In this document: piece by piece, positions 27,067-34,565 of the stretch
Layout: each line of letters opens with the position of its first letter
How positions within the stretch are numbered: the stretch's first letter is position 1
Notes under the pieces: generated by a model
Databases searched by the model: none
The model's input: only the letters and a program-made list of their open reading frames with translations
What the model was told of the DNA's origin: nothing
Source of the DNA: Lachnospiraceae bacterium
GTDB lineage: Bacteria > Bacillota > Clostridia > Lachnospirales > Lachnospiraceae
Assembly (NCBI GenBank): GCA_022483465.1
Contig: JAKVNF010000002.1
Location: 682,001-746,000 of the forward strand
Direction of reading: 5' to 3'
Length of the DNA: 64,000 nucleotides
Position numbers and translations under genes: made by a program

Positions 27067-27088
27067 GAGCTTCTCTTTCGAGAAGCTC
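27067..27088. terminator. Hairpin between the murE promoter and the IS66 element
   Basis: A perfect 9-bp stem GAGCTTCTC / GAGAAGCTC with loop TTTC, followed on the plus strand by a T-rich tail after a few bases. It probably insulates the murE promoter from transcription on either side. Confidence 0.65.
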
Positions 27089-27314
27089 TCTGCCTGTTTT
27101 CTTATGAGGGGGGGGAGATAGTCTGTAGCAACTATCTATATTAGGATGATACGGTTGAATTGTGTTCAAAATGTGTCATCCGTCTTAGATGTTTCGAAAA
27201 TTCATAAATTATCCATGAACTTCCCGGGAAGATTTCGGACCGCTCCGCTTGCGGCCGTGTTAGTTCCTTCCGGCGGTCTGAGCCTGCCGTTACATTCGAT
27301 GGGGCTGATATTCC
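27089..27314. other. Gene-free DNA at the left flank of the IS66 element
   Basis: About 225 bp with no gene I can identify; no convincing start, ribosome-binding site or family resemblance on either strand. With 31508-31581 it formed one intergenic region before the IS66 insertion. Confidence 0.4.
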
Positions 27315-27609
27315 GTAAGCATAACAACCAGCGTACGCTGACGAAACCTGCGTGAGGCGTTATCATTAAGGGGGAGGGTTCCAGTTGAAACCGCAAATAC
27401 TTCAGAGATTCGCGGTTGACAGTGGAGGTGAATCTCTTTGCAGATGTATTGCTTTCGGCCTACGCATCTCCTGGGAATGAACTGCGCAGGTTCGGATCTG
27501 GACTGCAGGTACGTCGGTTGTGATGGGGCGTCTCCGTGTACCTGGATAGGTTGGGCATCCGGGTCCCAGTCTCCTGTCACCCTGAAGCGATGGATCCAGA
27601 CACAAGAAA

Positions 27610-27654
27610 GTCCGGCATGGCGATTCCTCAGGTGGGAACAATACCATGCCGGAC
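27610..27654. repeat. Inverted repeat in the non-coding 3' part of the IS66 element
   Basis: A perfect 11-bp inverted repeat GTCCGGCATGG / CCATGCCGGAC with a 23-base loop, in the 440-bp stretch (27315-27753) between the IS end and tnpC. That stretch has no clear gene. The repeat may terminate tnpC transcription. Confidence 0.55.
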
Positions 27655-27753
27655 GGTCAATTCTGCAGTTTCACTTATGCGACTGCAAGTGGCCGATGCC
27701 TGCCTGTTCGGCAGACGTCGGCTACTCGGGTTGTTCTGTTTGTCAGGAGGTTA

Positions 27754-29985
27754 TCATGCTGCCGGGTATGGGCCGACCACCTTTCCATCTCGCATCCACC
27801 GGCCATTTACCAGGATGGGCTCTGTCTCAGATTGAAAACTGATACCTTTCCCGGCCTGTGTGGCTTCTCGCTGCTTCGCTTCGTACGCCCTGTATTCTTC
27901 AGACCAGCACATCATCTTTGGAAGATATTCATCTGGGTTGTCTCCCCGCCTCTGATGCTTGGGTATCTCGATGAGGAGATACTGGAAGTAGTACTCCGGA
28001 TCGGCATCATTCAATTCCGCTGTTGTTGCGATGGAGTTCGCAATCATGCGGTCGGTGGCACCTTCATCTGAATACGAAAAGAGACTGCTGTTTCTTTGCA
28101 AAGCAATCCTACGGATGTTTCTTTCGCAGTAAGTGTTGTCCGCAGGTACGTTAGAATCGTAGAGGAAGCTGTCGATGTGACCGCCTTTCTTGCAATCCTC
28201 AAAGTAGTTCATCGCCTTGCGCATCGTCGCGGTCATCGTTACTCGTTTTGATGGATCAGAGGAAGTACCATGCAGCGAGGCCTGATAGGCCTCCTCATAC
28301 TCACAGACGTACTGCCAGGCCAGATCCAGGTGCGGCTTTACGTTTTTGATTCTTCCAGCAACCCGCTCCTCTCCGGACAGGCGCTTGAGCTTCGTATCCT
28401 CGCTCTCGGCAAGGCTGATCTCGCGCAGGATTTTCCATTCCCAGGTCTGTGCCAGCTGTTTTCTGCCCTCCTCCGTTTTCATGAGGTCTTTTGAGGCCAT
28501 CTTCACAATAAGCCAGGCAAGAAAGAACGGCCTTCTCAGATGCGCAAGGCAGAATGAGACCACGATCTTTCCTTCAGACTTGCGCTCCAGTTCCGGATAT
28601 GCAGCATACTTGTCGTTCTTGCATACGACAGATGCATTTCCTGTCACTGTCGTAGGATCGGGCTCCGTTTCCTGTTCCGGCGGAGTTGTCTGGCCTGCGG
28701 TATCCGAACGATCCGCGTCCTTATCCGGAAGAAAGTCTGCAAACAGTCCATCCAGAAATGACTCAGCCCTGGAGGGATTGAAGAAATATGCGGCAGCCTT
28801 GGGGCCTTCCCGCAGCTCACTTGTAATCAGCAGCCAGATATAGGACTTTTCTCCCGGCTTCTCAGCATCATAGATAGATCTCCAGGTGGTTTCATCCATC
28901 TGAATGTACTTGCCTGTTATGATGAAGCTGACGAGATAATCGAAGACGGGAAGCAGATATCTTGCGGCACAGGTATTGCACCAGTAAACCGTTTTCTGTG
29001 TTTTCATGGGATAGCCCATGTGACAGATCAGAGCAGCGATGCGCTTGTACGGGATGCTCATGCTGGTCAGCATGTAGTACATGAAGGCGACGATCTCCGG
29101 GGTTGCCCGGGATCCCGGCATGATATATCCCTCGCTGTAGGGCCGGTATAGCGTACGATTCACCTCATGACTGTCAGAATCGGATTTTTCTTCGTCGCTG
29201 ACATCCTCTGAGTATGCGATGATTGGTTTCATGATTGTCAGCACGACGACATGAGCCTCCTCTATACTGAGTTTTTCGCTTGCTTCGAATCCCAGCTTAG
29301 ATAAAGACTTTGCTTTTTCGATCATTTCCGGAGTCAGATCATCCACATCATAGCTGATTCTGTGCGGGAGATTCTGCGTATCACGCTCCCAGATGCCCGG
29401 CTTGCGCTTCTGTTTTTCCTTTGATTCATCGGGTATCGGTTTTCTCGGGGGACGGCTGCTCCGCCTGGGTTTCCTGCCTTTTTCGCCAGCTCCGCCTTTC
29501 CTGGACGGATTCTCATCCTGAGTTTTTCCGTCACTGTCTTTCCCATTTTCGTCTGCATTGGCTGGCTCTGCAGGTTCTTCTGTCCCTGTCGTGTCTTTGG
29601 CCTGCTCTCCATCAGCGTCAGACTCTTCGGTGAGCGGATCTGTCTCCACATCCTCGCTGCCGCCTTGTGGAATCCCGGTTTCGAGTTCTTTCCCAGAGAG
29701 CTGCTCGTCCTTTTCCCCAAAGGCTCTCCTACGTCCGAGTTTGTTGTTCTCGTCCTTATTCTGCTCCTTCTGTTTGAGTTCCTCATTTTCCTTTTGCAGC
29801 GCTTTATAATCTTCAGCTGCTTTTTCAGCTGCCTTTATCAGCGCTGCAATGCGGTTCGTCTTGACGATGTCATCCACGATAACCTCACTAAAGATGTTCG
29901 AGATGTCGCTCGGACTGAAAGCGCCACACTGGTACAGGAGGTTGTACTTATGAAGTCTCTGGACAGGGATCTCGGTTTCCATCAC
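27754..29985 (-). CDS. tnpC: IS66-family transposase TnpC
   Basis: A 743-residue DDE transposase, clearly longer than the usual 500-550 residues. The N-terminal third has a coiled coil (AALIKAAEKAAEDYKALQ) and a long low-complexity acidic and basic linker with repeated Glu, Asp, Lys and Arg, which explains the extra length. The catalytic core has YIQMDETTW (first Asp), the KNDKYAAYPEL region, and NTYCERNIRRIALQRN, which supplies the Glu. The start overlaps the stop of the 125-codon accessory gene. No frameshift is seen. Confidence 0.92.
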   Translation of the reverse strand: MMETEIPVQRLHKYNLLYQCGAFSPSDISNIFSEVIVDDIVKTNRIAALIKAAEKAAEDYKALQKENEELKQKEQNKDENNKLGRRRAFGEKDEQLSGKELETGIPQGGSEDVETDPLTEESDADGEQAKDTTGTEEPAEPANADENGKDSDGKTQDENPSRKGGAGEKGRKPRRSSRPPRKPIPDESKEKQKRKPGIWERDTQNLPHRISYDVDDLTPEMIEKAKSLSKLGFEASEKLSIEEAHVVVLTIMKPIIAYSEDVSDEEKSDSDSHEVNRTLYRPYSEGYIMPGSRATPEIVAFMYYMLTSMSIPYKRIAALICHMGYPMKTQKTVYWCNTCAARYLLPVFDYLVSFIITGKYIQMDETTWRSIYDAEKPGEKSYIWLLITSELREGPKAAAYFFNPSRAESFLDGLFADFLPDKDADRSDTAGQTTPPEQETEPDPTTVTGNASVVCKNDKYAAYPELERKSEGKIVVSFCLAHLRRPFFLAWLIVKMASKDLMKTEEGRKQLAQTWEWKILREISLAESEDTKLKRLSGEERVAGRIKNVKPHLDLAWQYVCEYEEAYQASLHGTSSDPSKRVTMTATMRKAMNYFEDCKKGGHIDSFLYDSNVPADNTYCERNIRRIALQRNSSLFSYSDEGATDRMIANSIATTAELNDADPEYYFQYLLIEIPKHQRRGDNPDEYLPKMMCWSEEYRAYEAKQREATQAGKGISFQSETEPILVNGRWMRDGKVVGPYPAA

Positions 29986-30359
29986 CGGGCCTCTTTGTCT
30001 ACGGAAGCAAGGCTTGCGCTGGCCTTCTGAACGGCATCCTGATAGGCGCGGAGAGCCTTCCTCAGCTGTGTATTCTCATTCCGCAGAGATGCATTTGCCT
30101 CCTCCAGCTCTGTTATTCTGGAAATCAAAGTTTTCGTCGAACCTTCAGCCCGAACAGAGTTTGCCTGCTCTGCTGGTGCGTCGGAGGCCGATGCCTGCTT
30201 TCGAACGTACTTCCTGGTGGGCACAACCTCCCCTGTAACGGGATCAAGCTTCCCGATCAGCTTCCGGTCTGTCTTGTGCTGTTTAGCCTCCTTGTCCCAA
30301 TAGCTGTGTGAAGAATAAACGTATACCGTATCCCCCTGTCTCAGATGAATGGTACCCAT
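29982..30359 (-). CDS. IS66 accessory protein with a C-terminal coiled coil
   Basis: A 125-residue protein found upstream of tnpC and overlapping it by 4 bases. It starts MGTIHLRQGDTVYVYSSHSY, with a small beta-rich N-terminal part that mentions a conserved-looking KLIGKLDPVTGEVVPTRKY stretch. The last 60 residues form a heptad pattern (ISRITELEEANASLRNENTQ). The pairing suggests a partner of TnpC, whose N-terminus is also a coiled coil. Function is inferred from position. Confidence 0.7.
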   Translation of the reverse strand: MGTIHLRQGDTVYVYSSHSYWDKEAKQHKTDRKLIGKLDPVTGEVVPTRKYVRKQASASDAPAEQANSVRAEGSTKTLISRITELEEANASLRNENTQLRKALRAYQDAVQKASASLASVDKEAR

Positions 30360-30393
30360 GTCAGACCTCCTGAGAGCTGCTTATCAGTTCTCA

Positions 30394-30466
30394 GGAGTAT
30401 AGTAACATATCTATACCCTCTTGTCAACCGAAAATAAGGGTATAGATATCTGAATATTTATACTCC
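30394..30466. repeat. Large nested inverted repeat between IS66 genes
   Basis: An inner perfect 13-bp repeat (ATATCTATACCCT at 30407-30419 with its complement at 30437-30449) lies inside an outer 8-bp repeat (GGAGTATA at 30394-30401, TATACTCC at 30459-30466). It fills the gap between tnpB and the accessory gene and is AT-rich, unlike the genes. It could be an operator, a promoter region or a transcript-level switch for the downstream genes. Confidence 0.7.
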
Positions 30467-30504
30467 CCACTGAAGTAGCCTGAAAGTTCAAAAACCGCGT
30501 GTTT

Positions 30505-30894
30505 TCAGGATCTCTGGGATTCTGCGGCCACCTGATCAGGCATGTCGATGTGCGGGTATACTTCGCGGATGGTACCGTCAAGTGCGATTCCGCTCATGAG
30601 CTGACGGTACTGCTCCGGAGAAAGAGATCTGGCTTCGTCCGCATTCCTGGGATACTGGAATGAGTTTCCCGGCGCAAGGCGAAGCGTATAGAGCACAGTG
30701 CCGATTCCCTCGAAGCAGATCCCCTTGATCGTTCTGGCAGATCTGCCACGAAAAAGATAGAGAACTCCACGGTCCGTTGGATCCAGGTGATAGTTCAGCA
30801 TGACATAAGCGGAGAGTCCATCAACGCCGCGGCGCATATCCACCCTCTTCGTGCAGAGAATGATCTTCCTGAAGCCGATGCCGTCAACAAACAT
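30505..30894 (-). CDS. IS66 Orf2 protein TnpB
   Basis: A 129-residue protein. I chose the ATG at 30894 (MFVDGIGFRKIILCTKRVDM), which matches the usual IS66 Orf2 beginning; the frame is open further upstream inside tnpA. Family hallmarks are KRVDMRRGVDGLSAYV, GVLYLFRGRSARTIKGICF and the RLAPGNSFQYP strand. It is required for IS66 transposition, but its biochemical role is not settled. It overlaps the tnpA stop by 11 bases. Confidence 0.88.
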   Translation of the reverse strand: MFVDGIGFRKIILCTKRVDMRRGVDGLSAYVMLNYHLDPTDRGVLYLFRGRSARTIKGICFEGIGTVLYTLRLAPGNSFQYPRNADEARSLSPEQYRQLMSGIALDGTIREVYPHIDMPDQVAAESQRS

Positions 30895-31402
30895 GAAAAG
30901 CCTCCTTAAGCATGGAGAGGGTCTCGCGCCGGACAGAAGAGTAGAGATAGAGCCGACAGGACCGTGTCTCCAGGATAACTTCCGGAGACACGGCAGGCCC
31001 TCCCGGCCTGCCTGGAACAGATCCGGCATTTCCTTCTTCCGGTGTACCGGTGATCCGCGGAAGATCAGAGTGGTTCGACCGGCTGCGGGAACCCGAGTCA
31101 TCAGCAGTACCCGGTTCCGAGCCTATTGTATTGACATCAGGGCGTGCCTGTCCGTTTACGATGTCGGTGATGTCTACGAAGTTCTCTGTCTCTGGCACTG
31201 AACCAGAGGATGCCTTCCTGTTACTGGCGTCCGTCTCCCTGATCACGTTTTTCCAGTAGTAGAAGAGTGAGGCGTTGATCTCATGCTCCCTGCACCATTG
31301 TGCAATCGACATCAGCTTCGTTTCTCTGTTCTCGTACGCATTGATGATCGGCCTCCAATAGCGAAGCTTCTCCTCACGAACCATCTGCTGTCTCTTGTCC
31401 AT
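30884..31402 (-). CDS. IS66 Orf1 protein TnpA (DNA-binding)
   Basis: A 172-residue protein with an N-terminal helix-turn-helix typical of IS66 Orf1 (INAYENRETKLMSIAQWCRE, then INASLFYYWKNVI). A Ser-, Gly- and Pro-rich linker leads to a C-terminal strand pattern (CRLYLYSSVRRETLSML). It is the first gene of the element, just inside the right inverted repeat, and is presumed to bind the IS ends. Longer than the minimal Orf1 because of the linker. Confidence 0.85.
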   Translation of the reverse strand: MDKRQQMVREEKLRYWRPIINAYENRETKLMSIAQWCREHEINASLFYYWKNVIRETDASNRKASSGSVPETENFVDITDIVNGQARPDVNTIGSEPGTADDSGSRSRSNHSDLPRITGTPEEGNAGSVPGRPGGPAVSPEVILETRSCRLYLYSSVRRETLSMLKEAFHVC

Positions 31403-31581
31403 AAAAAAGCCTCCTCTGTAGAACGCAGCTAGTAGTTTCCTAGCCTCATTCTACAGAAGAGGTTGATCCGGGTCATGGTACGTCCGTTGTTACGCTTACG
31501 ATATTCCTGTCACAGGAAGTTTATTCATAAGGAAACAGGAAATCTGATTCCGTGAAAACAGACAGGCGGATCAAAAATCTG

Positions 31582-31624
31582 CAGACGACAAATGGGCTCC
31601 GCTTTCGCGGAGCCCATTCGTCTG
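31582..31624 (-). terminator. Terminator of the coiled-coil protein gene
   Basis: A 12-bp stem AATGGGCTCCGC / GCGGAGCCCATT with loop TTTC, extended by CAGACG / CGTCTG. On the minus strand it is followed by TTTTT. It lies about 130 bp after the stop of the gene at 31757. Confidence 0.85.
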
Positions 31625-31756
31625 TCATTTAAATGAGGGGGAGAGAGAGTGGATCAATTCCTTGATCCTTCTATACTGTACACGATGGGTCTTTCGAAAT
31701 CATGTCCTGCAAATAACGATTCTCGAAAAAAGTCTAAAGGATTTGTGAACTGCCCA

Positions 31757-32569
31757 TCACTTCCCGGCGTCAATGCCGCTCAGGAAGGAATCGAGGCCGC
31801 TTCTTGCGTTTAACACCTCCTGGACTTTCTCCTTGAGCTCTGCCAGGGTCTTCTCGGCCTGCTCCTCCCTTGCCCTGCAGGCGGTCTCCGTCTCCTGCCG
31901 CTTTGCCTCGCACTCAGCGTTCGTCTTGGCCACCAGGGCGTCGCAGGCGGCCTTGGTCTCCTCCCGCTGCCGATCCAGCTCGGCCTTTGCGTCCTGGTTC
32001 ACCCGGTCCAGCTCCTCCTTCTTTTTCTGCTCCAGGGCCTGGATGCTGTCCAGGTACTGCTTTGCCGCGTTCTGGGCATCGGTCAGCACGTTGTTGAGGT
32101 CAAAGGCGGCCTCCGCAATGGTGCCCGCCTGCTCGAGGCGGATGGTCCGGTCCGAGAGGGCCTTCTCGGCCTCCTGGTACTTTGCCTCCTTCTCAGCCAG
32201 CTCCTTCTGCAGCGCCTGGTTCTGGGCGGTGAGATCCGCCACCTTGGCCTGCAGGGCGCTGGCGGCCTCCTCCGCGTGCTGGGCATCCTGCCTGCGCTTC
32301 TCCGCCTCGTCCTGCTCCTTCTTGGTGATCTCCGCCTCCCGGGCGTTCATCTTGTCCTGGAACGCGCTCTGGAGGGAGAGGAGCTCCTTCTCGTGCTGTT
32401 CCTTCTGCTTTCCGATCTTGTCCTCGTAGTCCTTGGACAGGGCGGTCAGCGCCGCCTCCTTCTGGGCCAGAAGATCGGCCTCCTTCGCCTTCTGCAGCTC
32501 CTGCAGGCGGGCACAGTACTCCACAAGGGCCCGCTTCCCCATTCTCCTGACCTGATCCTGTTCACTCAT
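31757..32569 (-). CDS. Long coiled-coil protein of unknown function
   Basis: A 270-residue hydrophilic protein that is almost entirely alpha-helical coiled coil. It is rich in Glu, Lys, Gln and Ala with continuous heptads, for example AEEAASALQAKVADLTAQNQ. There is a possible break near TIAEAAFDLNNVLTDAQNAA, and the C-terminus is LNARSGLDSFLSGIDAGK. No signal peptide or membrane segment is seen. A DivIVA-like or SMC-like scaffold is possible, but no family signature supports either. It lies about 125 bp after recJ and has its own terminator. Confidence 0.7.
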   Translation of the reverse strand: MSEQDQVRRMGKRALVEYCARLQELQKAKEADLLAQKEAALTALSKDYEDKIGKQKEQHEKELLSLQSAFQDKMNAREAEITKKEQDEAEKRRQDAQHAEEAASALQAKVADLTAQNQALQKELAEKEAKYQEAEKALSDRTIRLEQAGTIAEAAFDLNNVLTDAQNAAKQYLDSIQALEQKKKEELDRVNQDAKAELDRQREETKAACDALVAKTNAECEAKRQETETACRAREEQAEKTLAELKEKVQEVLNARSGLDSFLSGIDAGK

Positions 32570-32694
32570 TTTCCTGCCTCCATCCGTTTCCGGTATTGTT
32601 CCCTCACTGCAGGGCGCCGAAGTCTTCTATGCCCTACTTCCTGCTCTCTAGATGCAGGACTATTTTAGCAGAGTTTTGCTCCCCATGGCAGGGG

Positions 32695-34497
32695 TCAGCG
32701 CTTCGAGTGCTGCCAGTCCCGGATCACGAACTGGAGCGTGGTCGTTCCATTGTACTCGTTGAGATCCGGGTAGTACACCGCATCGATTCTCGTCCCGGGG
32801 ACAAGGAGCGCCTCCGCTCCCTCCCCCGCGGCAAAGAGAAGGAACGGATAGCCGCTGCCGTGCGCATCCTGCGCCGTAAACCGCACCACGTTCCGCTTCT
32901 TTCCAAGGATCCGGCCGCCCTGCACCGTCAGCCCCGCCGCGATAAACAGGGGCTTGGCATTGCCCTGGCCGCAGGGCTCCAGAAGTTTCATCTGCTGCAC
33001 CAGCTCCGCCGAGGCGTAGGCCGGGGAGAGGACCATGTCCGCGTAGATCACGTTCCGGAAAGCGTCCTCTTCGAGGCTGCACTGCTCGTTGAGCCGCGCC
33101 CGGAGGGCCTCCAGGTTCTCCTTTTTCACGGAGAGCCCCGCCGCAAGCTTGTGGCCGCCGAACTTCTCCATCAGGTCCTTTGCGCCGTTCATCTCCGAAA
33201 ACATGTCGTAGGCGTCGATGGAGCGGCCGGAACCCTTGAGCATCCCAGGCCGCCCCTCGGCGTCGGTCAGCACAAAGGTGGGGTGCGCGTACTTCTCCCG
33301 CACCTTTCCCGCGATGATCCCCGCGATCGACTCCCTGGTGTCCGGCAGGTAGAGAAGAAACACCTTGTCGACGGCTCCGCCCGCCGCCCTCTGGGCCTCC
33401 ACCATGGCACAGGCCTCCTGCACGCCCTGCTCCGTCAGGCTCTTTCGCTCCTCGTTGAGGTCCCGGAGCTCCTCCGCCCGGGCCGAAGCCTTCACGGGAT
33501 TGCTCTCCATGAACAGGTCCAGAGCCTTCTGGGCGTTCTCCATCCGGCCGCAGGCATTGATGCAGGGGCCGATGACAAAGCCCGCGTGGTACCCGGTGAG
33601 GGGCGTGCCGTAGATGCCGGTGGCAAGAAGCAGGGCCTTGAGCCCCACGTTTTCCGTGCGGGAGGCCTCCTTTAGGCCCTCCCGCACCAGGATCCGGTTC
33701 TCATCCTGCAGCGGCATGACGTCGCAGACCGTGGCGATCGCCGCAAAGGCGAGGAGCTCGCGAAGAAGCGCCGCCTCCTGCCCGGACTGGGCAGGGTCCG
33801 ACAGATCCGGATTTCCCAGCATCGCGGCGGCCAGCTTGTAGGTGACCTCCGCCCCGCAGATGTCCCGGAACGGATAGTAGAAATCCTCCGGGCCGGCATC
33901 CTCCCGGCGAATGCGCTCCCTTGCCATCTTCGGCTCCAGGATGACGTCCGCCCCGGGGAGGTCGTAGTACGCAGCCCCGTCCTCCACGTGGAAGGGGATC
34001 TCGTGGTGGTCGGTGACGATCACACTAAGGCCCGCCTCCTTTGCCTTGTCGAGGGCGCCGGCTGCGGCGATGCCGTTGTCGCAGGTGATGATCGTGTCCA
34101 CCCCGTCGCGCACCGCCTCCTCCACCATGGTCTCATTCAGCCCGTAGCCGTCCTTCACCCGGTCCGGGAGCCGCACACTCGCATCGCCCCCCAGGTAGGT
34201 GATCAGCCGCCAGAGGATGTAGGAGGAGCAGACGCCGTCGGCGTCATAGTCCCCGATGACGCGGATTTTGCGTTTCTCCGCGATCTTGTCCCCCAAAAGC
34301 TCCACCGCATTGTCCATGCCGTGGAGCAGGTAGGGGTCGTGCAGCTCCTGCATGGTCCCGTAGAGGTAGGCCCTTGCGGCCTCCTCTCCCACCGCGCCGC
34401 GGTTGCGCACGATCCGCGCGAGAATCGGGGAGATCCGAAGGTGCTGCCCGATCTCCTGAAAGTTTCCGCCCTTGTTGAGCACGATCCACTTTGCCAA
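32695..34497 (-). CDS. recJ: Single-stranded-DNA-specific 5'-3' exonuclease RecJ
   Basis: A 600-residue DHH-family nuclease for recombination and mismatch repair. The catalytic motifs are IGDYDADGVCSS (motif I), TCDNGIAA (motif II), TDHHE (DHH motif) and the DHHA1 region with GGHKLAAGLSVK. The CINACGRMENA stretch is also conserved. Length fits the core RecJ without the long C-terminal extension. It follows secDF, an order common in Firmicutes, but a terminator-like hairpin separates the two. Confidence 0.95.
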   Translation of the reverse strand: MAKWIVLNKGGNFQEIGQHLRISPILARIVRNRGAVGEEAARAYLYGTMQELHDPYLLHGMDNAVELLGDKIAEKRKIRVIGDYDADGVCSSYILWRLITYLGGDASVRLPDRVKDGYGLNETMVEEAVRDGVDTIITCDNGIAAAGALDKAKEAGLSVIVTDHHEIPFHVEDGAAYYDLPGADVILEPKMARERIRREDAGPEDFYYPFRDICGAEVTYKLAAAMLGNPDLSDPAQSGQEAALLRELLAFAAIATVCDVMPLQDENRILVREGLKEASRTENVGLKALLLATGIYGTPLTGYHAGFVIGPCINACGRMENAQKALDLFMESNPVKASARAEELRDLNEERKSLTEQGVQEACAMVEAQRAAGGAVDKVFLLYLPDTRESIAGIIAGKVREKYAHPTFVLTDAEGRPGMLKGSGRSIDAYDMFSEMNGAKDLMEKFGGHKLAAGLSVKKENLEALRARLNEQCSLEEDAFRNVIYADMVLSPAYASAELVQQMKLLEPCGQGNAKPLFIAAGLTVQGGRILGKKRNVVRFTAQDAHGSGYPFLLFAAGEGAEALLVPGTRIDAVYYPDLNEYNGTTTLQFVIRDWQHSKR

Positions 34498-34515
34498 CGT
34501 CTTCTCCTTTGATCG

Positions 34516-34547
34516 AAAAAGGCCAGAGGAGCAACCCTCTGACCTTT
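34516..34547 (-). terminator. Terminator between secDF and recJ
   Basis: A GC-rich stem (AGGTCAGAGG / CCTCTGGCCT on the minus strand) followed by TTTTTC. It lies directly downstream of the secDF stop, so recJ should have limited read-through. Confidence 0.8.
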
Positions 34548-34565
34548 CCGTTTTGCTGCGTTATC

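Larger units (their letters stand above)
27315..31499 (-). mobile_element. IS66-family insertion sequence
   Basis: A 4185-bp element with terminal inverted repeats that start GTAAGC (left GTAAGCATAACAACCAGCG; right, as complement, GTAAGCGTAACAACGGACG) and an exact 8-bp target duplication, GATATTCC (27307-27314 and 31500-31507). Both are diagnostic of IS66. It carries tnpA, tnpB, an accessory 125-codon gene and tnpC, all on the minus strand and open, so it may be active. It is unusually long because of a large tnpC, a 145-bp gap with a hairpin, and about 440 bp after tnpC. Confidence 0.95.

Noticed and set aside
27315-27345. Direct-repeat or CRISPR-like look of repeated IS ends
   Set aside because: Repeats across the window are all accounted for by IS termini, internal IS21 repeats and target duplications. 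No regular repeat-spacer array exists.
27438-27842. 134-codon Cys-containing frame on the plus strand in the IS66 3' region
   Set aside because: It runs into tnpC in antisense and has only a weak start. The long inverted repeat inside it argues for non-coding DNA.
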